NCBI RefSeq assembly: GCF_007665395.1
Contig: NZ_VDND01000009.1
Span: forward strand, 1-64,000
Source: Pseudomonas oryzihabitans
Lineage (GTDB): Bacteria; Pseudomonadota; Gammaproteobacteria; Pseudomonadales; Pseudomonadaceae
Direction: 5' to 3'
Length of the DNA: 64,000 nucleotides
A model generated the notes under the pieces. That model had not been told where the DNA came from. It was given only the letters and a program-made list of their open reading frames with translations, and did no database searches. The translations under genes were made by a program, and so were the position numbers. Below are positions 8,841 to 16,793 of this stretch, piece by piece; position 1 is the first letter of the stretch; each line of letters begins with the position of its first letter.

Positions 8841-9628
8841 GCCAAGACGCTTCCCCCAGTCGCCTCGCCGCCCGTGGCCTCACCGTGGGCTACGGCGGTC
8901 AGCCGATCTGCAGCGACCTCGACGTGCACCTGCCCGATGGCCGCTTCACCGTCATCATCGGCCCCAACGGCTGCGGCAAGTCCACCCTGCTGCGCAGCCT
9001 GGCGCGACTGATCCGCCCGAGCGCCGGCGAGGTGCACCTGGACGGCCGGCCGATCCAGGAGCTCCCCACCCGCGAGGTGGCCAGGCGCATCGGCCTGCTG
9101 CCGCAAAGCGCCGTGGCGCCGGAAGACATCCTGGTCGCCGACCTGGTGGCCCGCGGTCGGCACCCCCATCGCCAGGCCTTCGCCGGCTGGACGGATGCCG
9201 ACGAGCGCGCGGTGCAGCACGCCCTGGAAGCCACCAATACCCTGGAGCTAGCCGAGCGGGCGGTGGACAGCCTCTCCGGCGGCCAGCGCCAGCGGGTCTG
9301 GATCGCCCTGGCACTGGCCCAGGAAACGCCGCTGCTGCTGCTCGACGAACCCACCACCTACCTGGACATCGCCCATCAGGTGGAGCTCATGGAGCTGCTC
9401 TGCCGGCTCAATCGCGCGGGCGGTCGCACCCTGGTGGCGGTGCTGCACGATCTCAACCAGGCCTGTCGCTATGCCGACCACATCATCGCCCTGCGCGCCG
9501 GACGCATCCTCGCCGAGGGTCCGCCAGCGGCGATCATCACCCCCGAGTTGATCGAGGCGCTGTATGGCCTCAGGTGCGCGGTGATCGAAAATCCGTTGGC
9601 GGGCACGCCATTGGTGATTCCCTACTAG
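8837..9628 (+). CDS. Ferric-siderophore ABC transporter ATP-binding protein
   Basis: Cytoplasmic ATPase that powers the FecCD-type permease pair. Starts at ATG 8837 (263 residues); an ATG 15 bases upstream lies inside the permease gene. Walker A GPNGCGKST (42-50), signature LSGGQRQR (146-153), Walker B LLLLDEP (about 166-172) and the H-loop in VLHDLNQA are all intact. The family is FecE/FhuC. It is the last gene of the coupled operon and is followed by an inverted-repeat terminator-like element. Confidence 0.95.
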   Translation: MSQDASPSRLAARGLTVGYGGQPICSDLDVHLPDGRFTVIIGPNGCGKSTLLRSLARLIRPSAGEVHLDGRPIQELPTREVARRIGLLPQSAVAPEDILVADLVARGRHPHRQAFAGWTDADERAVQHALEATNTLELAERAVDSLSGGQRQRVWIALALAQETPLLLLDEPTTYLDIAHQVELMELLCRLNRAGGRTLVAVLHDLNQACRYADHIIALRAGRILAEGPPAAIITPELIEALYGLRCAVIENPLAGTPLVIPY

Positions 9629-9637
9629 AAAACGATC

Positions 9638-9706
9638 CCTGGAAAACGCTGCGCGGTTTTCCAGGCTACCGGTAGGGTGGACGACGGCGCAGCCTCGTCC
9701 ACCGTT
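9638..9706. repeat. GGAAAACGCTGCGCGGTTTTCC hairpin repeats after the ABC operon
   Basis: A perfect 10-bp stem (CCTGGAAAAC at 9638-9647, GTTTTCCAGG at 9656-9665) is followed by a second hairpin GTGGACGA...CTCGTCCAC (about 9677-9703). The first hairpin core occurs again at about 33718-33742. These belong to the common Pseudomonas 'GTAGGGTGGA' intergenic repeats and may serve as terminator. Confidence 0.6.
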
Positions 9707-9774
9707 GCGTCCCATCTTGTCGGACGACCCCGCAGGTGCTCCACTGACGGCTCAGAACAACAACGGAGCCCGCC

Positions 9775-10749
9775 ATGCACATCGTCATCCCCGACGACTA
9801 CCAGCACGTCGTCGAAACCCTGGACTGCTATCCCCTGCTCCAGCGCGCCGGGCACCAGGTGACGCTCTACCACGACGCCGAGCGCGATCCCCAGGTACTG
9901 GTGGAACGTTTCCGCGACGCCGACGCCCTGGTGCTGACCCGCGAGCGCACCCGTATCGATGCCGAGCTGCTGGCGCACCTGCCGCGCCTCAAGCTGATCA
10001 GCCAGACCGGCAAGGCCACCGCCCACCTCGACGTGGCCGCCTGCACCCGCCAGGGCGTGGCGGTCTGCGAAGGCAGCGGCTCGCCGGTCTCCACCTCCGA
10101 ATTGACCTGGACCCTGATCCTCATGGCCCGCCGCAAGCTCAAGCCGGCCATCGACGCCCTCTATGCCGGGCGCTGGCAGGTCAACCTGGGCGAACGGCTG
10201 GACGGGCAGATCCTCGGTATCTGGGGCTACGGCAAGATCGGCCAGCGCCTGGCGCGCTATGGCCAGGCCTTCGGCATGCCGGTACTGGTCTGGGGCAGCG
10301 AGGCCTCCCGGGCCCGCGCCGAAGCCGACGGCCATCGCGCGTCCACCAGCCAGGCGGCCTTCTTCGCCGAGGCGGACGTCATCAGCCTGCACCTGAGATA
10401 CAGCGAGCGCAGCCGCGGCTGCGTCCGCGCCGAAGACCTGGCGCGGATGAAGAAGAGCGCCCTGCTGGTCAACACCGCCCGCGCCGGCCTGATCGAACCC
10501 GGCGCCCTGCTCACCGCCCTTGAGCTCGGCCACCCCGGCCAGGCGGCGCTGGACGTCTTCGAGCAGGAACCCGTCGCCCCCGACGATCCCCTGCTCGCCC
10601 ATCCCCGGGTGCTCTGCACGCCACACCTGGGCTATGTGGAAAAGCACAGCTACGAGCTCTACTTCGGCGAGGCCTTCGCCAACCTGGTGGCCTTCTTCGC
10701 CGGGGACCCGACCGGCCTGGCCAATCCGGACGTGTTGGGCAAGGGTTGA
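9775..10749 (+). CDS. D-2-hydroxyacid dehydrogenase family protein
   Basis: NAD(P)-dependent oxidoreductase of the phosphoglycerate dehydrogenase-like group; substrate unknown. The 324 residues carry the nucleotide-binding GIWGYGKIG (148-156) and the catalytic triad positions Arg236 (NTARAGLI), Glu265 (FEQEP) and His284 (CTPHLGY). It starts at ATG 9775 with AACGGAG upstream as ribosome-binding site. It stands alone between two repeat clusters, the downstream one starting 7 bases past its stop. It is closer to SerA-like proteins than to glyoxylate reductase by the motif spacing, but the reaction cannot be told from sequence. Confidence 0.88.
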   Translation: MHIVIPDDYQHVVETLDCYPLLQRAGHQVTLYHDAERDPQVLVERFRDADALVLTRERTRIDAELLAHLPRLKLISQTGKATAHLDVAACTRQGVAVCEGSGSPVSTSELTWTLILMARRKLKPAIDALYAGRWQVNLGERLDGQILGIWGYGKIGQRLARYGQAFGMPVLVWGSEASRARAEADGHRASTSQAAFFAEADVISLHLRYSERSRGCVRAEDLARMKKSALLVNTARAGLIEPGALLTALELGHPGQAALDVFEQEPVAPDDPLLAHPRVLCTPHLGYVEKHSYELYFGEAFANLVAFFAGDPTGLANPDVLGKG

Positions 10750-10755
10750 ACCGGC

Positions 10756-10942
10756 GTAGGTTGGGTTGAGAAAGCCCCACCGTGGAAACCCAACAGGGCA
10801 AGACACCCACGTTGGGCTTCGCTGCGCTCAACCCAACCTACTGGACCAGCCCCCTCTCCCTCGGGGAGAGGGTTGGGGTGAGGAGAAACCAAGGCCGGTA
10901 ACGTTGGGCTTCGACGATGAAGCTGTCTCAACCCAACCTACG
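10756..10942. repeat. Inverted GTAGGTTGGGTTGAG intergenic repeats
   Basis: GTAGGTTGGGTTGAG (10756-10770) is mirrored by CTCAACCCAACCTAC (10827-10841), then a CCCTCTCCC hairpin element, then TTGGGCTTCGACGATGAAG...CTCAACCCAACCTAC up to 10942. The same modules recur throughout the window. No gene is visible here. Confidence 0.75.
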
Positions 10943-10957
10943 GGACCGTCGAGGCGA

Positions 10958-11264
10958 CGTAGGTTGGGTTGAGCGCAGCGAAGCCCAGCAACTGCACCCT
11001 CACCCCAGCCCTCTCCCAGAGGGAGAGGGGGAAAAGCGGCGTATACCCCGTAGGCTGGGTTGAGCGCAGCGAAGCCCAACAACTGCACCTTCACCCCAGC
11101 CCTCTCCCACAGGGAGAGGGGGAAAAGCGGCGTATACCTCGTAGGTTGGGTTAAGCGCAGCGAAGCCCAACAACTCCACCCTCACCCCAGCCCTCTCCCA
11201 GAGGGAGAGGGGGAAAAGCGGCGCATACCTTGTAGGTTGGGTTGAGCGCAGCGAAGCCCAACAT
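10958..11264. repeat. 91-bp tandem repeat array, about 3.4 copies
   Basis: Copies begin at 10958, 11049, 11140 and 11231 with an exact 91-base period; the last is cut after about 34 bases. Each unit is a GTAGGTTGGGTTGAGCGCAG module ending AAGCCCAAC, then a TCACCCCAGCCCTCTCCC hairpin module, then GGGGAAAAGCGGCGTATACC. Copies differ at only a few bases, which indicates recent amplification. An inverted copy at 11283-11322 closes the array and supplies the stop codon of the neighbouring hydrolase. Short open frames here are by-products of the repeat. Confidence 0.9.
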
Positions 11265-11317
11265 TGTCCAGACTTGAACGCTGTTGGGCTTCGACGATGG
11301 AGCCGTCACAACCCAAC

Positions 11318-12205
11318 CTACGGCAGGCGCTCCCGCACCGCCGCGGCGAAGGCGGCGGGGGCTTCCTGGGGGAGGTTGTGGCCGCAACGGGGCAACACCT
11401 CGAAGCGGAAAGGGCCCTGGAAATGCCGAGCGACTGCAGCCTCGTCCTGCAAGGTCGTCACGCCATCGTCGGCCCCGGCCAGCACCGTGGTGGGCACCCT
11501 GATCGGTGGCTGGGCGGCGAGGCGCGCTTCGGTCTCGGCATAGGCCGGGTCGTCCGGCGCCAGGCCGTAGCGGTGGCGATAGGAATGGATCACCGTCTCG
11601 ACGAAATCGGGATTGTCGAAGGCCGCGGCGGTAAGGGCGTAGGTGGCATCGCTGAACCTCCAACTGGGTGACCACAGCGCCCAGAGCAGGCGACAGAACT
11701 CCCGGCGATGGGCCGCCAGCCCGGCGCGACCACGCTCGCCATGGAAGTAGTACTGGTACCAATAGCGCAGTTCCGCCGCCGGTTCGGCCGGCTGGGTCGC
11801 GGCGCGGGCGATGTCCTGGATGGGATAGCCGTCGCCCAACACCAGCCCGCTCACCCGCTCCGGCCAGAGGGCGGCGACGATGCCCGCCGCGCGGCCACCC
11901 CAGTCGTAGCCGGCCAGGGTAGCGCGCTCCAGGCCGAAGGCATTGAGCAGCGCCAGGACGTCATGGGCTAGCGCCGCCTGCTGGCCCGAACGCGGGGTGT
12001 CGGCGCTCAGATAACGAGTAGCGCCATAGCCGCGCAGATAGGGCACAAAGACCCGGCAGCCGCTGGCGACGAGGTCATCGGCCACCTCGTCGTAGGCATG
12101 GATGTCGTAGGGGAAGCCATGCAGCAGCAGGACCGGATGGCCAGCGTCCGGCCCTTGAGTCTCGTAGGCCACGTCCAATACGCCGGCCTGGATGGAGGTG
12201 AGCAT
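11318..12205 (-). CDS. Alpha/beta hydrolase (epoxide hydrolase/haloalkane dehalogenase-like)
   Basis: Cytoplasmic hydrolase, 295 residues. Oxyanion-hole HGFPYD (29-34), nucleophile elbow GYDWGG with Asp101, and the catalytic His in CGHNLPQE (about 276) define the fold. An Asp nucleophile points to the epoxide hydrolase/dehalogenase branch rather than to esterases, which use Ser. The substrate is unknown. The TAG stop lies inside a GTAGGTTGGG repeat (11283-11322), so the repeat abuts or has trimmed the 3' end; the C-terminus still looks complete. Confidence 0.87.
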   Translation of the reverse strand: MLTSIQAGVLDVAYETQGPDAGHPVLLLHGFPYDIHAYDEVADDLVASGCRVFVPYLRGYGATRYLSADTPRSGQQAALAHDVLALLNAFGLERATLAGYDWGGRAAGIVAALWPERVSGLVLGDGYPIQDIARAATQPAEPAAELRYWYQYYFHGERGRAGLAAHRREFCRLLWALWSPSWRFSDATYALTAAAFDNPDFVETVIHSYRHRYGLAPDDPAYAETEARLAAQPPIRVPTTVLAGADDGVTTLQDEAAVARHFQGPFRFEVLPRCGHNLPQEAPAAFAAAVRERLP

Positions 12206-12280
12206 GGGAGTTCTCCGCCAAGGGGGATCTAAAGCGGATCGGTGTAGACGGGGGGAGTTCCCAAGGTGGCCGTCGAGGTG

Positions 12281-12370
12281 ACTTAGGTTGGTTGAGCGCA
12301 GCGAAGCCCAACACGGGATGTCCGGCCTCGTTGGGCTTCGACGATAAAACGGTCTGACCCAACCTACGGG
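12281..12370. repeat. GTAGGTTGGGTTGAG intergenic repeat pair
   Basis: A TTAGGTTGGTTGAGCGCAGC module facing TTGGGCTTCGACGATAAAAC...GACCCAACCTACGGG, the same family as at 10.75-11.3 kb. It fills most of the 187-base gap between two minus-strand genes. Confidence 0.7.
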
Positions 12371-12392
12371 ACCGTCACGACCTTGGGATGCT

Positions 12393-13172
12393 CTACCCTG
12401 CCAGATAACGCCCGATCAGGGTCACGCCCGAGGCCAGCACCAGCCAGGTCACCAGCCGAGTGAAGCGCTCCCGCGACAGGCGGCGCTGTAAGTGGCGACC
12501 GATCCAGCCACCCAGCAGCATGGCGGGCAGCAGGAAGAGCGCCAGCAGCAGCAGGCTGCCATCGCTGTAGGCGCCGGCGATCAGCAGCAGGGCGATACGG
12601 ATGGAGGCGCTGCAGCCGATGAGGAAACTCTGGGTGCCCCGGATGGCGTGCTTGTCCTGCAGACGCCCGTTGAGATAGAGCGCATAGAGAAAGCCGCCGC
12701 TGCCGAACAGGGCGCCGCAGAGGCCGCCGACGCTCCCGGCGGGGATCGACCAGGCCGGGGCCAACTGGCGAAAGCCCTTGGGCGCGAGCAGGCTGTAGCT
12801 CGAATAGCCCACCACGAAGAGGCCTAGCCAGAGCATCAGCAGGCGGGCATCGGTGCGCAGCAGCAGATAGGTGCCCAGGGCCGCGCCGAGCAGCAGCATG
12901 GGCAACAGGCGCTGCAGTTCACGCCCGGCGATGGCGCGCCGATCCGGCAGCCAGTTGTGGAAGGACGCGAGGAAGTCCAGCAGCACCAGCAAGGGGACGA
13001 TGCGCGACAGCGGCATCCAGGCGGTGAGCAAGGGACCGGCGACCAGGGCGCTGCCGAACCCTGCGACACCGAAGATCAGATAGGCCGCTGCCACGATGGC
13101 CTCGATGAGCAGCCACTGGAGCGGCCCGTACGTCGTCAACAGCGCCATCGCGCTGGCTACCCAAGCATCCAT
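12393..13172 (-). CDS. TauE/SafE family membrane transporter
   Basis: Probable exporter of sulfite or an organic anion, or a related permease, in the inner membrane. The start at 13172 is favoured by AGAGGAG upstream and gives 259 residues; longer frames add a non-hydrophobic leader that includes the upstream gap. About eight hydrophobic segments with the family motif LIFGVAGFGSALVAGPLL near the N-terminus and GSVGGLCGALFGSGGFLYALYL as the second repeat half. The substrate cannot be told. Downstream of an HxlR regulator gene on the same strand (118-base gap). Confidence 0.87.
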   Translation of the reverse strand: MDAWVASAMALLTTYGPLQWLLIEAIVAAAYLIFGVAGFGSALVAGPLLTAWMPLSRIVPLLVLLDFLASFHNWLPDRRAIAGRELQRLLPMLLLGAALGTYLLLRTDARLLMLWLGLFVVGYSSYSLLAPKGFRQLAPAWSIPAGSVGGLCGALFGSGGFLYALYLNGRLQDKHAIRGTQSFLIGCSASIRIALLLIAGAYSDGSLLLLALFLLPAMLLGGWIGRHLQRRLSRERFTRLVTWLVLASGVTLIGRYLAG

Positions 13173-13290
13173 GCCACACGCTCCTCTGGTACTGGTTGTC
13201 GAAGAATAGACGACCCTCGCCCGCCGACCTTTAGGCCGGCATCCCGAAAGCTTACACCCGCTGCCGACCGCCCAGGCGCCGGGCATGGCC

Positions 13291-13650
13291 TCAGGCGGAA
13301 TAACGCTGCCGGGCTAGCACGATGGCCTGGTGGTGGGTGTCGGCCCAGTGGACGAGCGCCTGCAAGGGCTGCAGGAAGGAGCGGCCAAGGTCGGTCAGGG
13401 CATATTCCACCCGCGGCGGCGCCTCGGCCAGGACCTGGCGCCGTACCAGGCCATCCTGCTCCAGGCGCCGCAGGGTCGTGGCGAGCATCTGCTTGGAGAT
13501 ATCGCCGATCCCGCGGGCCAATTGGTTGAATCTCAGCGTACCGCCCGCCAGCTGTTCCAGTACCAGCAGGCTCCATTGATCGCCGATCCGATCCAGTACA
13601 TCGCGGATCGGACAGGGCTGCGCGAAGACGAAGGGCTGGGGATCGCTCAT
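13291..13650 (-). CDS. HxlR family transcriptional regulator
   Basis: Small winged-helix regulator (119 residues). It has the family N-terminal cysteine context QPCPIRDVLDRIGDQWSLLVLEQL followed by LRFNQLARGIGDISKQMLATTLRRLEQDGLV, the recognition helix and wing. HxlR proteins often control a neighbouring oxidoreductase or transporter in response to reactive electrophiles; the TauE/SafE gene downstream and the NTF2-like gene upstream are the possible targets. The latter is divergent, across a 283-base gap. Confidence 0.9.
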   Translation of the reverse strand: MSDPQPFVFAQPCPIRDVLDRIGDQWSLLVLEQLAGGTLRFNQLARGIGDISKQMLATTLRRLEQDGLVRRQVLAEAPPRVEYALTDLGRSFLQPLQALVHWADTHHQAIVLARQRYSA

Positions 13651-13933
13651 GGGGACTCCGGAAGGGGCGCAAGCGGACGGGTGAGGCTAGAGCCCCGCGC
13701 GGGTTCTTGTCACCAGCGGCGCCTGCGCGAACGATGCAGGTCAGCGCCGGCTGACCTGGTCACTTCAGGGTGCGTCCTTGTGGAGCCAGGCGGCCCTTCC
13801 TACCATGGTCTGGAAAATAGACCACCCGGACGAGGACCCGGCAATGCCGCCCAGGCCAAACGCCCTGGGCAGCGACACGGGTCCTGGACCGGACCTTGGT
13901 GACCCCCTCCCTTACCTGCCTGGAGCCCTGCCC

Positions 13934-14389
13934 ATGACCTGCCTACGCCTACTGACCTGCCTCTGCCTGTTGCTCGGCAGCCTGCCGGCCTTCGCCCACG
14001 CCGAGCGCCAGATCGACAAGGAGGAAGCCAACCGCCAGCTGGTGGTCCACTTCTATGAGCGCTTCTTCAATGCGCATGACCTTGAAAGTGCCGCGGTGGT
14101 CGCCACCGACTACCGACAGCACAATCCGGCGGTGCCGGACGGCAAGCAGCCCTTCGTGTCCTTCTTCTCGAGCTTCTTCGCCGAGCATCCGCAGGCCCGG
14201 GCCCGTATCGTGCGCAGTGCCGCCAACGACGATCTCGTCTGGCTGCACGTGCACGCCACCGACGGCCCGCAAGACCGTGGCCAGGCAGTGGTGGATATCT
14301 TCCGCGTGGCGAACGGCCAGATCGTCGAGCACTGGGATGTCATCCAGGACGTGCCCGATCGATCGGCCAACGACAACGGGCTGTTCTGA
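13934..14389 (+). CDS. Secreted NTF2-like/SnoaL-type protein
   Basis: A 151-residue protein starting at ATG 13934 with a clear signal peptide (MTCLRLLTCLCLLLGSLPAFA). The mature part is a single NTF2-like domain, with FYERFFNAHDLESAAVVATDYRQHNP and DIFRVANGQIVEHWDVIQ, typical of the SnoaL-like polyketide-cyclase/'nuclear transport factor 2' group. These proteins bind small hydrophobic ligands or act as isomerases. The precise role is unknown. It is divergent from the HxlR regulator, which could control it. Confidence 0.85.
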   Translation: MTCLRLLTCLCLLLGSLPAFAHAERQIDKEEANRQLVVHFYERFFNAHDLESAAVVATDYRQHNPAVPDGKQPFVSFFSSFFAEHPQARARIVRSAANDDLVWLHVHATDGPQDRGQAVVDIFRVANGQIVEHWDVIQDVPDRSANDNGLF

Positions 14390-14404
14390 GCCCGGGTGCC
14401 AGAC

Positions 14405-15469
14405 TCAGGGAATCAGGCGTTGCGCCCGCAGCCGGGTGAACAGATCGAGAAAGCTCGCCCGGGTGTCGCGATAGCCGAAGAAGCCCAGGTCGCGGCTCTT
14501 GGTCATGTCGTTGAGGCATTCGATCTCGCGGCCCAGGTCGGCGTCGCTGTGCCACCAGGAGGCGAGCTTGTCGACATCGGCTTCCACCAGGCCGTGCTCC
14601 TCGGCCAGCTTGCGCCACTGCGCCGGCGCGACGTCCTTCAGCCGCGCTTCCAGCGGCATGGGCTGCTCCGGATAGGGCGCCGGCTCCAGGTCGAAGAAGG
14701 CGGCGATTTCGCCCCACAGCCAGCGCCAGCGGAAGACATCGCCATTGACGGTGTTGAACGCCTGGTTGCGCGCGGCCGGGGCCAGCGCGGCCCATTCCAG
14801 CTGCTCGGCCAGCAGGCCGGCGTCGGTGACGTCGGTGATGCCATCCCACTGGGTTCGGGAGCCGGGGAAGACGAAGGGCTGGCCGGTGGCCTTGCACAGG
14901 GAGGCGTAGACCGCCAGGGTCAGGCCCATGTTCATGGCGTTGGTGCCCTTGGCCTGGCCGATCATGCTGTGGGAGCGGTGTACGCTCCAGCCGAAGCCAT
15001 GGCGCTCGGCGGCGGCGAAGAGGATGTCTTCCAGGGTGTAGTAGAAGTTGGCGCCCGCCTGGCGCGGCTCGCTTTCGCGGAAGGGCGTCTCGGCCTTGCC
15101 ACTGCCGTATTCCTCGAAGGAACCCAGGTAGTGCTTGGTGCCGGTGACCAGCGCCAGGTGCTGCAGCGGCGCGCCGTCAAGGGCCTGGCAGAGGTTGCCC
15201 ATCATGGCGCCATTGGCCTCGACGTTTTCCTTCTCGGTGGCGCGCCGAGTCCAGGTGCAGAAGAACACATGGCTGATGGGCAGGCCGGCCAACGCCTGGC
15301 GGGTGGACTCGGCATCCAGCAGATCGGCGGCCACCGGAATGACCCCTTCCTGCTCCACCGGCTTGCGCGCCAGGCCATAGACGGTCCAGCCGGAGGCGAC
15401 CAGGGTGAGGGCCAGGTTATAGCCGGAAATGCCGGTGACGCCGACGATGAGAGCGGTGCCCTTGCGCAT
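14405..15469 (-). CDS. PRISE-type SDR (progesterone 5-beta-reductase/iridoid synthase-like)
   Basis: NAD(P)H-dependent atypical short-chain reductase, 354 residues. N-terminal VGVTGISGYNLA is the glycine-rich nucleotide site, CTWTRR matches the PRISE family motif, and NFYYTLEDILF carries the family's catalytic Tyr and the conserved YxxxD. Members reduce activated C=C bonds of enones. The natural substrate is unknown. It is divergent from a LysR regulator at 15635, with a 165-base gap holding both promoters; LysR control of the reductase is likely. Confidence 0.88.
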   Translation of the reverse strand: MRKGTALIVGVTGISGYNLALTLVASGWTVYGLARKPVEQEGVIPVAADLLDAESTRQALAGLPISHVFFCTWTRRATEKENVEANGAMMGNLCQALDGAPLQHLALVTGTKHYLGSFEEYGSGKAETPFRESEPRQAGANFYYTLEDILFAAAERHGFGWSVHRSHSMIGQAKGTNAMNMGLTLAVYASLCKATGQPFVFPGSRTQWDGITDVTDAGLLAEQLEWAALAPAARNQAFNTVNGDVFRWRWLWGEIAAFFDLEPAPYPEQPMPLEARLKDVAPAQWRKLAEEHGLVEADVDKLASWWHSDADLGREIECLNDMTKSRDLGFFGYRDTRASFLDLFTRLRAQRLIP

Positions 15470-15634
15470 GAAACCTCCAATAGGGGTGAGAGACGGCCTG
15501 CGGCAGTCGCAGGCGCTGTAGATAAGGGAGTGCCTTACCTCAGGGTTGATTCCAGCCTATTAGAGAATTAACGGCGTATCCTGGGTATAAATTCCCGTTT
15601 TGAGGGAATCAGATTCCGCAATCAGGAGCCGCGC

Positions 15635-16567
15635 TTGTATTCCTCCGAACGCCTCAAGGGCCTCGACGTCTTCGTCACCGTAGCCGATCTGGGTAGCTTC
15701 ACCGCCGCCGGCGAGCGCCTCAACCTCACCGCCTCGGCCATCGGCAAGAGTGTGGCTCGGCTGGAGGGCCGCCTGGGTGTGCGGCTGTTCCAACGCACCA
15801 CGCGCCGCCTGACACTCACCGAGGCCGGGGCGAGCTTCTATCGCACCTGCACGGCGGTACTCGCCGAGCTGGAGCAGGCCGAGCTGGGCCTGACCACCCA
15901 GGAGGGCGAGCCCCATGGTCGGGTACGCATCGACCTGCCCGCCGCCTACGGTCGCCTGCACGTCCTGCCGCTGATCCTGGAGCTGCTGCAGCGCTATCCG
16001 CTGCTGCAACCGGATCTGTCCTTCGCCGATCGTTTCGTCGATCCGGTCCACGAAGGCATCGACATCCTGGTGCGCATCGGTGGCTCCGACGCTTGGCCGG
16101 CCAGCCTGGGGCACCGCTACCTGGGCACCCAGCGCCAGGTGTTCTGCGCCGCCCCCGCCTATCTCGCGCGGCAGGGCCGACCGCAGCGTCCCAGCGACCT
16201 GGCCGATCATCTGTGCATCGGCTTTCGCCAGGCCGATGGCCTGGTCAGCCCCTGGCACCTGCGCGGCGAGCAGCCGGGAGAAAGCGAGCGCTGGGTGTTC
16301 CAGCCGCGCCTGGTGGTGGGTGATGGCGAAGGCGAGGTGCTGGCCGCCCTGGCCGGGCATGGCATCGCCCAGCTACCCACCTGGCTGATCGCCGAGCACC
16401 TCGCCAGCGGTGCGCTGGTGGACGTCCTGCCCGACTGCGCCGTCGATGGCCTGCCGATCAACCTGGTCTGGCCGCGCAGCCGGGAAACGCTGCCGCGGGT
16501 GCGGCTGCTCCTCGACCACCTGGCCACTCGGCTGCTGCCCACGGTGGCGCCACGGTTGGCGCGTTGA
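15635..16567 (+). CDS. LysR family transcriptional regulator
   Basis: 310-residue regulator. The N-terminal winged helix (ERLKGLDVFVTVADLGSFTAAGERLNLTASAIGKSVARLEGRLG, described here in pieces: residues 5-48) is followed by a substrate-binding domain. Start is a TTG at 15635 preceded by CAGGAG at a good distance; the next Met would remove the DNA-binding helix. Divergently transcribed from the PRISE-type reductase, which it probably controls in response to a small electrophilic ligand. Confidence 0.88.
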   Translation: MYSSERLKGLDVFVTVADLGSFTAAGERLNLTASAIGKSVARLEGRLGVRLFQRTTRRLTLTEAGASFYRTCTAVLAELEQAELGLTTQEGEPHGRVRIDLPAAYGRLHVLPLILELLQRYPLLQPDLSFADRFVDPVHEGIDILVRIGGSDAWPASLGHRYLGTQRQVFCAAPAYLARQGRPQRPSDLADHLCIGFRQADGLVSPWHLRGEQPGESERWVFQPRLVVGDGEGEVLAALAGHGIAQLPTWLIAEHLASGALVDVLPDCAVDGLPINLVWPRSRETLPRVRLLLDHLATRLLPTVAPRLAR

Positions 16568-16793
16568 GACTGGCGAACACCCGGGGCCAGACGGATCCAT
16601 GCGGGAACATCGCCAGGGAAAGCCCGGTCGTAAAACGTCGTATCCCTGCCCGCCCGAGTTCCATCGATGGGCGGCATGACGATTATCGAGACGATCGATT
16701 GGTACCCCGGACCTGCGCTGCGCAGGATCACCGGTTTGTCATTCGGCCAGGCCAACCTGGCCGCCCCGTTCCACCATCTAGATGAGGTATCTC

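Noticed and set aside
10969..11245. Several 60-90-residue frames within the 91-bp repeats, and the idea of a CRISPR array.
   Set aside because: The frames are copies of the repeat itself. The units are contiguous with no unique spacers, so this is a tandem repeat and not CRISPR.
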